A stretch of DNA of 64,000 nucleotides, from contig NW_020194638.1 of assembly GCF_002865645.1 (NCBI RefSeq), positions 1,853,974 to 1,917,973 of the forward strand, given 5' to 3'. The position numbers and the translations under genes are program-made. A model generated the notes under the pieces. That model saw nothing but the letters and a program-made list of their open reading frames with translations. It was not told where the DNA came from and did no database searches. Of this stretch, positions 36,012-48,983 are shown piece by piece (position 1 is the first letter of the stretch; each line of letters begins with the position of its first letter). This DNA comes from Hyaloscypha bicolor E (lineage: Eukaryota > Ascomycota > Leotiomycetes > Helotiales > Hyaloscyphaceae).

Positions 36012-38529
36012 CTAATTAGTTTATATATATAGATTAGAAATAGAATAGTTATACTAAAAGAGGTATCTAGTAGCCCTTAGTAATATTAATCTAACTATAT
36101 TAAAGAGGGGAATTACCTATTAAACTTTATAAAAAAGCATCCGGTAGCCTAAGGAAAAAGACTCTAGTTCTTGCTAATTAATAAGTAATTAGTTATTTAA
36201 CTATTTATCTATTTAATTTCTACTATCCTTTAAAACCAACTTCTTTTGGCCCTAAAACTATCTTCTTAGAAACTATCTTTTCTACTTATATAATACCCGT
36301 ATCTATAGGATACTTTTTCCGGAATATATATCTTATATATACCCTTAAAGCTTTTTAACTATTACTTCGATTTTATTATTAAATCGAGTTCTTTAAGCTT
36401 TAGATCCTCCCGGAATTATAATATTTTACTTCCTAAATTTCTTATTATAGATAAAATATTTAAGGGCAAAATATTTACTTTAATATCTATAATACTTCTA
36501 GGTATCTGGGATATCTAATATCTGAACTAGGTATCTAGTATTTTAATTAGGTATCTAAACCAGGTATCTAGTATCTGAACTAGGTATCTAGTATCTAAAC
36601 TAGATATCTGGTATCTAAACCAGATATCTGGATATCTTTATTACTAAATCCTTTCTATAAACCTATTATAAATTACTTTATTCTCGAATTCCTCTTGCTA
36701 TAAATTATATATATATACTAGAAAGGGCTTAGCCCTAAGAATTCGAGATAGCGAATCTTTGGAATAAATATAAGTAGATAAAGAAATAAAAGAATAGTAT
36801 TAACCTGGCTAGCTCTAATAATAAGGAAATCCTGGATTACCTTAATACTAGATTATTTTAGTATAAAATAAAGAAGTTAATTAATAAGGATCTCTGGGAA
36901 TTATTTAAGAAGAATTTTAGTAACTTTAATCTCGAAATATTTAATTAACTAGATTAATATATATTATACTAATTATAAACTATTTTATAATATAGTAGTA
37001 TTTATATTAAATATAATTATAATTACTTTACTATTATATAGTTTCTAGTTAATATTATTTAGAGAAAAAAGTAATATATTTGAATTACTAATAATATTAT
37101 TATTACTAGATAAGACCTTAAAGCAGGCCCTATTACCTTATTATATATATTTCTAAATAATAGTATTATAAGAAATTAATATATTAAACTAATTATTACT
37201 TATATTTCTTTATTACCTATTACTTTTTTATTATCTATAACTACTTTTACTAGTACTAGACTATAGAGAACTAAGGCTAATAATTTCCTATTACTTCTAT
37301 TATTTCCAAATAGCTTTCTAGCTAGCCCTCTTATTATAAAGCTAATTAGAGAAATAATAAAGATATATATTAAAATACAGAAATATAATAGAACTAATAA
37401 TAGTTTTAATTAAAAACTTACTATTTTTCTTAATATTTACTAATATATAAAGCTCCTAAAAAGGGTATTAGTAAGAGCTTTTCTTACTATATTAAAGAAA
37501 CTAGTATAAGACTATTTCTATAATAACTAGCTTTCTTAATATATATATAAAGAAGCCTATATAAATATTTATAGTTTCTTTAAAAGCCCTAATTACTATT
37601 ATTAAAATTTAGATAAATAGAATACTATTATCTTAGTAATTATAATAATAAAAAACCCTAAAAAAAAAAATATTCGAGCTTATCTAAATACTAATTAATA
37701 ACCTATATAAATTATAATATAGCCTTATTCCTGTTTTATAAATTACTAAATTCCTATATAATAAGATTATTACTTTCTATTAAGGCTTACTAGTATACTA
37801 ATATATAGTCTTAAACTTTCCTAATAATCTCGGCTAGCTTATTAATAAGCTCTAATTATTTATTATTACTTATAAGAAAGAATAATAAATTAATATCTAG
37901 ATTTTCTTTACTAATTAAAAATATTATTCTCAAAATTCTTTAAATTATTATTTATTCGGAAATTATTAATACAAACCTAGCTATAATTTCGGAACCTATA
38001 ATAATTACTTTAAGTTCTATAATTATAATAATTATACTCTAAAGTTATATTTTATATATAAGAGACCCGAATACTACTTATAGAAGTATATACCGGAAGA
38101 ATAAGAGGCTAAAAAGGCTTAATTCAAGAATAGAAATATTTACTAATTTAGATCCCGAAATACTTGTAACTTTAATAAATACTTTAGTAATACTTATATA
38201 TAATATATTACTAAATTTAAAAAAAAAGAGAATAATAAAAATAATAAGGATAAACTAGTAAGTAATACTTTTAAAGCCTTACTAGTAGAAATAAATAAAG
38301 AAAAGAAATATTATTCTAATTCCTACTTTATTTCTATTAAGAGCTTTCTAGCCGCTTTTATAGCTCCTATTCCTACTATTTCTATAACTAATACCCTTAT
38401 AAATAATCTTACTTTTCTTTCTTTTATATACTAGATAATAGGCAAAAACCATACCCTAAAGCTTACTAAATAAATAGAGAATACCTAGATATTTATAATT
38501 AATAATATATTAAGATATAATACTTATTA
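35814..38529 (+). repeat. 2.7-kb tandem duplication in Copia F, first copy
   Basis: Runs from inside the 5' LTR through the leader and gag to just before the protease. It recurs at a constant offset of 2,717 bases. I compared many stretches by eye and found no difference, including all RIP-derived bases. Confidence 0.9.
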
Positions 38530-38530
38530 A

Positions 38531-41246
38531 ATGGGATATAGTTATATAACCTCGCATTTTATTAGTAACTTGACTAGTAGACTAGATTTCTTTAGGCTTA
38601 GTAAATTTAGGAATTATATATTAATATTATAATACTATAATTCTTACCTCTAAACTTCTTTACTAACTATATATAAATAGTATTTCACGACTTATATAAT
38701 AATACCATATATTACTAGTAAACTAATACTAATTAGTTTATATATATAGATTAGAAATAGAATAGTTATACTAAAAGAGGTATCTAGTAGCCCTTAGTAA
38801 TATTAATCTAACTATATTAAAGAGGGGAATTACCTATTAAACTTTATAAAAAAGCATCCGGTAGCCTAAGGAAAAAGACTCTAGTTCTTGCTAATTAATA
38901 AGTAATTAGTTATTTAACTATTTATCTATTTAATTTCTACTATCCTTTAAAACCAACTTCTTTTGGCCCTAAAACTATCTTCTTAGAAACTATCTTTTCT
39001 ACTTATATAATACCCGTATCTATAGGATACTTTTTCCGGAATATATATCTTATATATACCCTTAAAGCTTTTTAACTATTACTTCGATTTTATTATTAAA
39101 TCGAGTTCTTTAAGCTTTAGATCCTCCCGGAATTATAATATTTTACTTCCTAAATTTCTTATTATAGATAAAATATTTAAGGGCAAAATATTTACTTTAA
39201 TATCTATAATACTTCTAGGTATCTGGGATATCTAATATCTGAACTAGGTATCTAGTATTTTAATTAGGTATCTAAACCAGGTATCTAGTATCTGAACTAG
39301 GTATCTAGTATCTAAACTAGATATCTGGTATCTAAACCAGATATCTGGATATCTTTATTACTAAATCCTTTCTATAAACCTATTATAAATTACTTTATTC
39401 TCGAATTCCTCTTGCTATAAATTATATATATATACTAGAAAGGGCTTAGCCCTAAGAATTCGAGATAGCGAATCTTTGGAATAAATATAAGTAGATAAAG
39501 AAATAAAAGAATAGTATTAACCTGGCTAGCTCTAATAATAAGGAAATCCTGGATTACCTTAATACTAGATTATTTTAGTATAAAATAAAGAAGTTAATTA
39601 ATAAGGATCTCTGGGAATTATTTAAGAAGAATTTTAGTAACTTTAATCTCGAAATATTTAATTAACTAGATTAATATATATTATACTAATTATAAACTAT
39701 TTTATAATATAGTAGTATTTATATTAAATATAATTATAATTACTTTACTATTATATAGTTTCTAGTTAATATTATTTAGAGAAAAAAGTAATATATTTGA
39801 ATTACTAATAATATTATTATTACTAGATAAGACCTTAAAGCAGGCCCTATTACCTTATTATATATATTTCTAAATAATAGTATTATAAGAAATTAATATA
39901 TTAAACTAATTATTACTTATATTTCTTTATTACCTATTACTTTTTTATTATCTATAACTACTTTTACTAGTACTAGACTATAGAGAACTAAGGCTAATAA
40001 TTTCCTATTACTTCTATTATTTCCAAATAGCTTTCTAGCTAGCCCTCTTATTATAAAGCTAATTAGAGAAATAATAAAGATATATATTAAAATACAGAAA
40101 TATAATAGAACTAATAATAGTTTTAATTAAAAACTTACTATTTTTCTTAATATTTACTAATATATAAAGCTCCTAAAAAGGGTATTAGTAAGAGCTTTTC
40201 TTACTATATTAAAGAAACTAGTATAAGACTATTTCTATAATAACTAGCTTTCTTAATATATATATAAAGAAGCCTATATAAATATTTATAGTTTCTTTAA
40301 AAGCCCTAATTACTATTATTAAAATTTAGATAAATAGAATACTATTATCTTAGTAATTATAATAATAAAAAACCCTAAAAAAAAAAATATTCGAGCTTAT
40401 CTAAATACTAATTAATAACCTATATAAATTATAATATAGCCTTATTCCTGTTTTATAAATTACTAAATTCCTATATAATAAGATTATTACTTTCTATTAA
40501 GGCTTACTAGTATACTAATATATAGTCTTAAACTTTCCTAATAATCTCGGCTAGCTTATTAATAAGCTCTAATTATTTATTATTACTTATAAGAAAGAAT
40601 AATAAATTAATATCTAGATTTTCTTTACTAATTAAAAATATTATTCTCAAAATTCTTTAAATTATTATTTATTCGGAAATTATTAATACAAACCTAGCTA
40701 TAATTTCGGAACCTATAATAATTACTTTAAGTTCTATAATTATAATAATTATACTCTAAAGTTATATTTTATATATAAGAGACCCGAATACTACTTATAG
40801 AAGTATATACCGGAAGAATAAGAGGCTAAAAAGGCTTAATTCAAGAATAGAAATATTTACTAATTTAGATCCCGAAATACTTGTAACTTTAATAAATACT
40901 TTAGTAATACTTATATATAATATATTACTAAATTTAAAAAAAAAGAGAATAATAAAAATAATAAGGATAAACTAGTAAGTAATACTTTTAAAGCCTTACT
41001 AGTAGAAATAAATAAAGAAAAGAAATATTATTCTAATTCCTACTTTATTTCTATTAAGAGCTTTCTAGCCGCTTTTATAGCTCCTATTCCTACTATTTCT
41101 ATAACTAATACCCTTATAAATAATCTTACTTTTCTTTCTTTTATATACTAGATAATAGGCAAAAACCATACCCTAAAGCTTACTAAATAAATAGAGAATA
41201 CCTAGATATTTATAATTAATAATATATTAAGATATAATACTTATTA
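38531..41246 (+). repeat. 2.7-kb tandem duplication in Copia F, second copy
   Basis: Identical to 35814-38529 wherever compared. The junction (ATACTTATTA then AATGGGATA) has at most a base or two of shared sequence, so the copy did not arise by recombination between LTRs. Confidence 0.9.
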
Positions 41247-44200
41247 TTTTTATAGAATTATAATTAATACTAGAGCTTTTAGATTCTTAATTACTAGTTC
41301 TAACTAATTCCAAGCTTTATAGCAGACTAATAATAATATTAAACTTAATAAAACTACTAAAGATTAAGTTAATATCTAGTTTAGTATTAGATCTATATTC
41401 TCTATTAGATCTATAATAATAAGAATATTAATTAGGTAAGTATAATTTCATATTATACTTATAAAAACTTTATTCTTACTTAATTTAGCTAATATAAATA
41501 AGCTAGAGATCTATTTTAATAATCTTACTAATTATCTTATTACTTCTAATAAATGCTTTATATTTATAATATAATATTTTAGATATTCTTTCTTATTTTG
41601 AAATACTATTTTATAAAGCTTTATTTCCGAATTCTTTATTTATAATTCCTGCTTTCTTATAGAGGTTAAATTATAATATTTATATTACTATTTTAGTTAT
41701 TTATTTATTAGTAAGCTCCGGAATATACTAGAATAAGCAGGCTATAATATTAATATAAAAGCCCTTAAATACTTTATAAAGTACTATAAGTAATACTAGA
41801 AATTCGGATAATTACCGAAATAATTTAAGTTTAACCTAAGAAATAATATTAGCTTTAATTACTTTATTATTATTAATATTTTCTATATTTCTAGTAAGCT
41901 TATACTTTATATTATTAATAAAGGTACTTAATATTAAGCTAGCTAATAGCTTTAAAATATTAGTATATTATATATTTGGGATACCCTAAAATAGTATTAG
42001 ATTAATACTTATTTAGGCCCTCCTAATTAGATTATAGTAGATACCGGAAAGTAGTTTACTAATAAGAAGTTTACTTAGCTTGCAAATACTATAGGAATTA
42101 AAATCAAAATTATTCTTATAGAAGCTTATAATTCTATTAGAATTATAAAATACTACTATAGCCTAATTTAATATACTTATCTTATTATTATAGCCGAAAT
42201 TAATAGAATTAATAAAAATACTATATTTTAAATAGCTTTTAAGGCTATTAATAATTTCGCTAGACCTAATAATATTATCCTAATTCTCTTGGTTTATAAT
42301 ACTTTATTTTAAATAACCGAATATAATATTCTATTACTAATTATATTATAGTAATTAGTAGTACTTAAAAAGATAATAATAGAAATTCAGAAGCTTTAAG
42401 CTAGATATCAGATTACGAATACCCTAAATACCTGAAATAGTCCTAGTACTACTAATATTTATAAATTTTTCTTAAATTCGAATATTCTTATATAATATAA
42501 AGGAAATACTAATTAATCTAGTAATTAGGATAGATTATATAAGCTAGTAGCCATTAATAGAAAGAACTATATACTAGCTCTATTATATAGTAATATTATC
42601 TTTTACTTAACTTTTATAAAGCCCTTTTATATAGGAGATATTGAGATTATTACTAATAGCCCTAAACTTGGTCCCAAACTTGAATCTATTTCCGAACTCT
42701 ATAATAATACTAAAGGTAATATAGGTATAATTCCTTCTATTATTCCCGCTATTTCACTAAAGTATAATAGAGAATACCCTTATAAGAACCCGGATATTAT
42801 AGTATTTCTATAGGATAATAACTTATATAAGGATTCTTACTAAGTTAAAGTTACTAGTCTCCTAAAAAAAAAATATTTGAGGTTATTTCTAGATCTTAGG
42901 TATTAAAGGAAGTATATATTTTTAACTCCCGGTTTATTAATAAGATTAAGAATAAGGATATAAAAAAAGAGTTTAAGTAATTAAGACTAGTAATTTAAGC
43001 TTATAATAATAGTAAGAAATATATAATATTAATATAATTACTTACTATTTAATATATTAGCTAGAGAATTATCTTTAGTATTACTACTATAATAATAAAT
43101 ACTATAGAACTATATTTATATAATATCTTATAAGCTTATATCTAATTAATAATCTTACTTAACTATAATTTTTATATTAATCTATTTTATAAGCTTACTA
43201 AAAAGCTAAATCTAAATAATAATTTGGTTCTAAAAGTTATAAAACTATTATATAATATACCAGAAGCTAGGAACTACTAGTTTAAGACTTATTATTCCTA
43301 TTATATTAATAAGCTTTCTATAAAATAGTTAACTTATAACTCTTGCCTTTTTTATAATAAGTAATTCTTTAGAATTATTAGCCTTTAAACTAATAATACT
43401 TTATTTATTAGAACTAATAATTTTATAAAAATAAAATAACTAAAATTTTATAAGGCTAAGTTCTTGGCTAAGAAATATAAATGCTTTATTATTAATTATA
43501 ATCTCAAGTTTAATAAAAGTATTATTTATATAAATATTACTAGAATTACTTTTATATAAGAATACTAATATAAAAACCTCTGAATTATTTTTATAAAGAA
43601 TACTACTACTATAAGTAATAGAAGTACTATTTATTAAGATCTCTTTATTAAGGACTAATATATTACCTAATATACTAGAGAAGTATATATTATATTAGTT
43701 TATTAACCAGAAGCTTTATATAACCTATTAATTACTATTTAAGCTATTAAATTCTCGGAAACTAATATAAAGATACTTAATAAGTGCGTTTAATAGTAAA
43801 TTAAGAATACTACTAGAGAACTAAGATTTATAAAGCTAGTAAAAAAGTTCTTATATTTAATTATTTTTATAAATACTTTATTTATAAATAATAGAGATCT
43901 CTTTTTCTAAATTAGATATATTCTAGTTTTAGTAAACGGAACTAGATATACTAATATTATTTACTAGTTCTTTATTAAATATAAGAGAGTTACTAGAAGT
44001 ATTCTAGCTTTAGAACTCTATAATATAGCTTATAGTTTTAATATAGGCGCTTTAATTAAATCTATAATTAATAAAATACTAGAAATAGAACTATTACTAG
44101 TAGTTTATATAGATTTAAAGTTATTATATAAATGCCTTATTAAATTAGAAACTACTTATAAAAAGTATCTAATAATTAATATAATATACCTTTATTAGAT

Positions 44201-44350
44201 ATATAAATAATAAGAGATTATAGAAGTTAAATAGATTAAGAAAGAATTAAATCCTACTAATTTCATAATAAAATTAAAGCTAATAAATACCCTCAAGTAC
44301 CTAATTAATATAAATACTATATAATTAGATATAGAGAAATAAATTAAATA
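41247..44350 (+). pseudogene. Copia F pol remnant
   Basis: Collinear with Copia A pol (protease, integrase, RT, RNase H) but with more stops. The RNase H segment homologous to the open stretch in A lies at about 44015-44210 and is broken here. Confidence 0.75.
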
Positions 44351-44562
44351 TAAATAGAACAGAAAATAGATATATAAGATAAGAAAATATTATAGAAATA
44401 GAAGTTATATATAAAAGGCCGCGGCCTTTAGTATATAACCAAAATTTTTAGAAATAATATAGATATATAGAATATTTGGGAATTTAGTACTAGGCCGGAT
44501 TAGGGAATTTATATATAATTAGAGAAAGATACTATTTTTCGCGTTTTTTAGAAAGTTTCTAG

Positions 44563-44870
44563 TATTAGTATAGCTATTCTTTTGGGAGTTATATATATAG
44601 TTACGGGATACGGGATACGAGATATAAGTAATAAGATATAAGTAATAAGATATAGGATATAAGATATAAGATACGGGATATAGTTATATAACCTCGCATC
44701 CTATTAGTAACTTAACTAGTAAACTAGACCCCTTTAGACTTAGCAGATTTAGAAATCATATATTAATATTATAATACTATAATTCTTATCTCTAAACTTC
44801 TTTACTAACTATATATAAATAATATTTCACGACTTATATAATAGTATTATATATTACTAGTAAACTAATA
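44563..44870 (+). repeat. 3' LTR of Copia F
   Basis: 308 bp, same length as the 5' LTR, followed by TSD CTTAG. Confidence 0.9.
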
Positions 44871-45023
44871 CTTAGTAATTATAATAGTAAAAGACTTTAA
44901 AAGATAATATTCGAGCTTATTTAAATACTAATTAATAACTTATATAAATTATAATATAACTTTATTTCTATTTTATAAAATATTAAATTTCTATATAATA
45001 AAATTATTATTTCTTATTAAGGC

Positions 45024-45228
45024 TATAATGGCGGGATTAATGCAATAGTTAAAGGCTCAAAGTTTAAAGAATCTTATATATTAGAAAATACTAAGCTATA
45101 AAACAAAGTAGGAAGGATGCCTCGACCTTTAGTATTATTCTATCCAAGTAATTCCGGCTTAGCTTTATTTTATACCTGTTTCCGATATCCTGTCCTTAGC
45201 AGATCATACCCTTATACTAGCCATTATA
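45024..45228 (-). repeat. LTR of Gypsy G, left copy (3' LTR)
   Basis: 205 bp, preceded by TSD AAGGC; ends GCCATTATA next to the polypurine tract. Confidence 0.93.
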
Positions 45229-45230
45229 TT

Positions 45231-45242
45231 ACCCTCCCCCCT
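45231..45242 (-). promoter_or_regulatory. Polypurine tract of Gypsy G
   Basis: On the minus strand AGGGGGGAGGGT lies two bases from the LTR. Such tracts prime plus-strand DNA synthesis in LTR retrotransposons. Confidence 0.8.
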
Positions 45243-45349
45243 AAAGAGAAGTCTAAATACCCTTATTTAGGGAATTATTTAGCCATAATATAGAAAAGAA
45301 AAAAGAGAAAACAATAGCCATTAACCCCATTCCGTCTAATCCCTATAGC

Positions 45350-46590
45350 TTACTTATAATTAAAGTATAGTCTTAACTTTACCAGAATAACCCAGTTCCT
45401 AGCATGTTCCGGCCAGTCCTCAGTATTCGTTACTCGCATTATGCCTGTACCTATATTAATAATATAGTCTGGGAGTACTATATAGGCCATGGCCAATATT
45501 AGAACTATTATTATCGGGCAGTCTTTAAATAGGGGTAGCAAATCAAGTTTATTCATTAATACAGGCTTTAATATAATAGCTTACTTGCCTTTCTTCTTGG
45601 CTAGGGTAGTGACATTTGACTTAATTATACCGTATCTGAGCTACTTAATTAACTTCTGGGCCTTCTCGAGCTTAATATATACGTTCTCAAGTTATCCTTC
45701 TATAGTAGAGATTTGTTTATTAAGGGCGGCCACTTGAGCTACTTTATTATTAAATCCCCGGGCCTTGAGCTATATAATCTTGGTCTTATAGGAGCTTCTA
45801 AGGGGTTTTCCGACTTCCTGAACGGTATTATATACTAATTCATTAATATCTATAGGGTATTACTCCTTTAATTCGGTATTTAGGATTATTTTCCAGCTCT
45901 TGGTTTCAGACTAGTATTTTATATAATAACTAGTACTTGGTACCGTATGTCTTCTGGTTATAATAGGCGTCTTGATACTGGTTTGGCTATCTTTATTATA
46001 GTCGGAGTCTTCTTTATTACTAGAAGTCTTTTCGTCCTTAGTCTTTTCGCTATCGGAATCCTTACTATTATCTAATGCCTTATACTTCTTGGACGAGCTA
46101 GCCTTACTCTTTTTGACCTTCTTGGCATTTGGCTCTATAAGGTCAATAAGGAAGCCCTCGTTAGTACTATCCATTCCGCCTATTAGACTATTAGGCTTAT
46201 TATTACTAGTAACTAAAACCTCTATTTCGTTATCCTTAGAACTTTCTACTAAGATATTCTCTATAATAATTTCAGGTATATTCTCAAGAGTAGTATAGGC
46301 CGTATTCTATATATTAACCTGTTCTTAGGTAAGGAAGTTACTATTTTCGTTTATAAAGGTAATTTGGCCGGTAGTTATATTAATAATAATAATAGCTACT
46401 AAACTTGAGATACCGCTATTACTACTCAAGTCGCCCAGGATCTAGTAAGTAGCCTTACTTGGTCCGGCTATAGATAATATATTACCGGGATTTCTTATCT
46501 ATTTCGTCTTTATTAATAGTTCTATTAAGGTAGTAGTAGTAGTATAAATAATTAAGGTTATAAATATTAAAGTAGTTAAGAAGGTTTCCC
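45350..46590 (-). pseudogene. Extra ORF downstream of integrase in Gypsy G, coiled-coil rich
   Basis: A single minus-strand frame runs from about 46590 to TAA at 45350 (about 410 codons), broken only by TAA/TAG and a few similar changes. It is not part of the chromodomain frame. In order: a Thr/Ile-rich start; a segment with SLIGGMDSTNEGF; a lysine/serine/aspartate-rich linker (about 46110-45990) with KKVKKSKASSSKKYK; a heptad-like coiled coil (about 45760-45640) with KVAQVAALNKQISTIEG; and a tail with LAKKKGK and EDWPEHARNW. I recognise no family. Candidates are an accessory chromatin or RNA-binding protein, a displaced Gag-like protein, or captured host sequence. The original start codon is lost or was supplied by splicing. 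Confidence 0.55.
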
Positions 46591-46889
46591 TTGATTTTTG
46601 ATAATATTTTAAACTAATATAAGCGAGTATTTACCTTTGGCTTAACTTTGAGAATTCACTTTTTTTTTTATAATTCGCCTAGATAGTAAAACGTAATCTA
46701 GTATAGTAAAAGAAGGTATTTTGCCCAGATTTTTGGAAAAGAGAATAGGTACTAATATAGTAGAATAAAGGAAATATACTAGGATTTAGATAAAACCCGG
46801 AAAATATCTAGATTTTTCTTTTTCTTCTCTAGTTATAGAGGCCTTATTATTAAGGTTTATTATTATCTAGATAGTCTTTATTAAACTCG

Positions 46890-48543
46890 TTTTCTTTAGT
46901 ATACCAAATCTATTTATTTAGCCGGATAGGAGGTCCCGCTTTACCGGGATTCTACTTATAAAATTTATATAGTTTAAGTACTAAGTTCTTAAAGTTTAAT
47001 ATAAGATACTATTTATTATCTATATCCTATTCCTTCTATTTAACTTTATAATAAAGCTTACTATAAAGTACCTTGGAAGAGAGAATCTTTTCGACTTTCT
47101 ATTCGAGTTTACTATTAACTTTAGTAGAACCAGGCTCTTTATTAGTTTAGCCGGATAATAGATTAGCAGGATCCTTATAGAGTCTATTTATATAGAAAAT
47201 TGGCCAAATCCTATATAATAGGAAAAGGTCTAATTAATATAAATAGCCGACTATTTTATTAATCTTGAATAGTCCGGTAAGGGGATAGTCTAACTTATTA
47301 GACGGATAGTCCGTTTTCCATATCTTTTTAATTATATAGACTATATTTCCTGGACCGAAGTCTGGTTCTTATTATTTCTTGTTAGCTTACTTGGCTTAAT
47401 GCTTCTGAGCTACCGCTATATATTCTCGGGTATAATTAATAATAGTATTAATTCTCTTAGCCTATTATTATACTTCTTCCCGATTAAGTTTCTCTCTTGG
47501 TATTTTAAACTTTATTATTAGTAATATCTAGTTAAAGCTTAGCCTGGGTTCGTATCCGTAGTTAACTATTAAAAGGAATAAGCTAGTTAATTTATATAGA
47601 TAGGCGGTGCCTATAGTATTAAATACCGGAAGTAAATCTGCCTAATTATCCTGGAAGTAATTAATAAAGGAGTAAAGTCGGGTATTAATAATCTGGTTAA
47701 TGATTTCTGTTTATCTATTAGTTTAGGTATATTCTATAGTCAAAAACTTTAGCTTAGTTCTAATTAATCTTAATAGTTTATTTATAAAGTCTGAAATAAA
47801 CTAGGGTTCTCGGTTACTTGTAATAGTAAGGAGAGAACCTCGGAATCGCCAGATATAATAGTAGAATAGGCCAGTAATAGTCCTGGCTATAGTATTCTTG
47901 GTTATTAGTAGGCTTATATATTATTTGGATAATCTATTAATTATAATAAATATATTATTATATCTCTTGCTTATAGAGCCAGGGGTATAGAAGTTTATAG
48001 ACAAATTATCCTATATTCTTAGGGGAACCGGTAATAGATATAATAGGCCTGGCGTTTTATTTCTTGGCTTATAAGACTTTTAATATTCATAGTAGTTTGC
48101 TATAAAGTAGTCGATATCTACCGAGAGAGTAGGCTACTAATAGAATCTCCGAGCTAGGATTTTTGTCTTATTTTAACCGGGGTAAGTAGTAGTTATTATA
48201 CTATAGATTTATTATAGGAGCCTAGTTTATAGATTATTATATCCGTCCGGTATAATAAGTCTTTTATTATAAAATAAATAGCCATTTAATATTTCCTATA
48301 AATCCGTATTTTTCCGGGCCTTCTTATATTTATTCTCTAGGGCTAGATTCGTCCGATTAGCTTATAGGACTTTAACTATAACTAATAGCTTATTTATTCC
48401 TTCTACCTTAGTAGGAGTATAAGCTATATCTTTTGTTTTGGTAGAAGCGAGAATTAGGTCCGATAGGATAACTTATCTAGTTCTCTTAGCCTCCTTAGCC
48501 TGCTTCTGGATTAGTATAAGCTTGTCCTTTCGGGATAAGATAT
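46890..48543 (-). pseudogene. Gypsy G integrase and chromodomain remnant
   Basis: Starts at the LINE insertion with NILSRKDKLILI, the usual junction after RNase H. Further on, DRGSLLTITSNREPQFIS and QTNRQTEIINQIINTRLYS match the integrase core and its QTDGQTER motif. Towards the end, KVEKILSSKVLYSKLYYKV, then PGKAGPPI, fits the chromodomain tail of fungal chromoviruses, which bind histone marks to steer integration. TGG codons read TAG and Asp often Asn. Confidence 0.75.
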
Positions 48544-48553
48544 TAGTAATAGT

Positions 48554-48555
<2 letters not shown>

Positions 48556-48584
<29 letters not shown>
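48556..48584 (-). repeat. Poly(A) tail of the LINE
   Basis: 29 consecutive T on the plus strand, directly beside the left target-site duplication. Confidence 0.95.
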
Positions 48585-48843
48585 CCTTTTAATATGCTTT
48601 ATTAGTTTAGAACTATGTAGTACGGCTAGCTAAGCTAGCGTGAGTCTCAGTAGCTTATATGCAAATTCCAATATAGGTAGTAAATAGTTGGGGACATACC
48701 CCTGAAATAAAAACTTAAGGAAATAAAGAAAAAATGAATATAAATCGCAATTCCTCTCCTACTCCCTATTTCCCTTTTCCCTTTTTCCCTATTCCCCTTC
48801 TTCTATTTCCTCCCCTATTTCCTCCCCAATTTCCTCCCTTATT

Positions 48844-48888
48844 TCCACTTCTTCCACTTCTTCCACTTCTTCCACTTCTTCCACTTCC
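48844..48888. repeat. 9-bp tandem repeat in the LINE 3' region
   Basis: TCCACTTCT in five copies (last one TCCACTTCC), inside a pyrimidine-rich tract from about 48755. It lies downstream of ORF2 in the element orientation; a plus ORF through it (48734-48928) is antisense and spurious. Confidence 0.9.
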
Positions 48889-48983
48889 ACGCTTCGCTCA
48901 ATATGCCATTTTCTTATACATATACTAGTTTCTTTTAAGAATACTAGTATATTTAATATCCCAATTTCCGTATATAATAGTAG

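Larger units (their letters stand above)
35704..44870 (+). mobile_element. Copia-type LTR retrotransposon F (plus) with an internal tandem duplication
   Basis: LTRs of 308 bp at 35704-36011 and 44563-44870 and an exact TSD CTTAG (35699-35703 and 44871-44875). The interior matches Copia A throughout. At 9,167 bp it is larger than its relatives because 35814-38529 is repeated at 38531-41246; without that it is about 6.45 kb. The protease-integrase-RT-RNase H part runs from about 41247 to 44350. RIP decay is intermediate. Inserted into Copia E. Confidence 0.9.

Noticed and set aside
45489..46298. Plus ORFs at 45489-45737 and 46089-46298
   Set aside because: They are antisense to the continuous minus-strand accessory ORF of Gypsy G.
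48734..48928. Proline/leucine-rich plus ORF
   Set aside because: Translation of the pyrimidine-rich repeat in the LINE 3' region, wrong strand.
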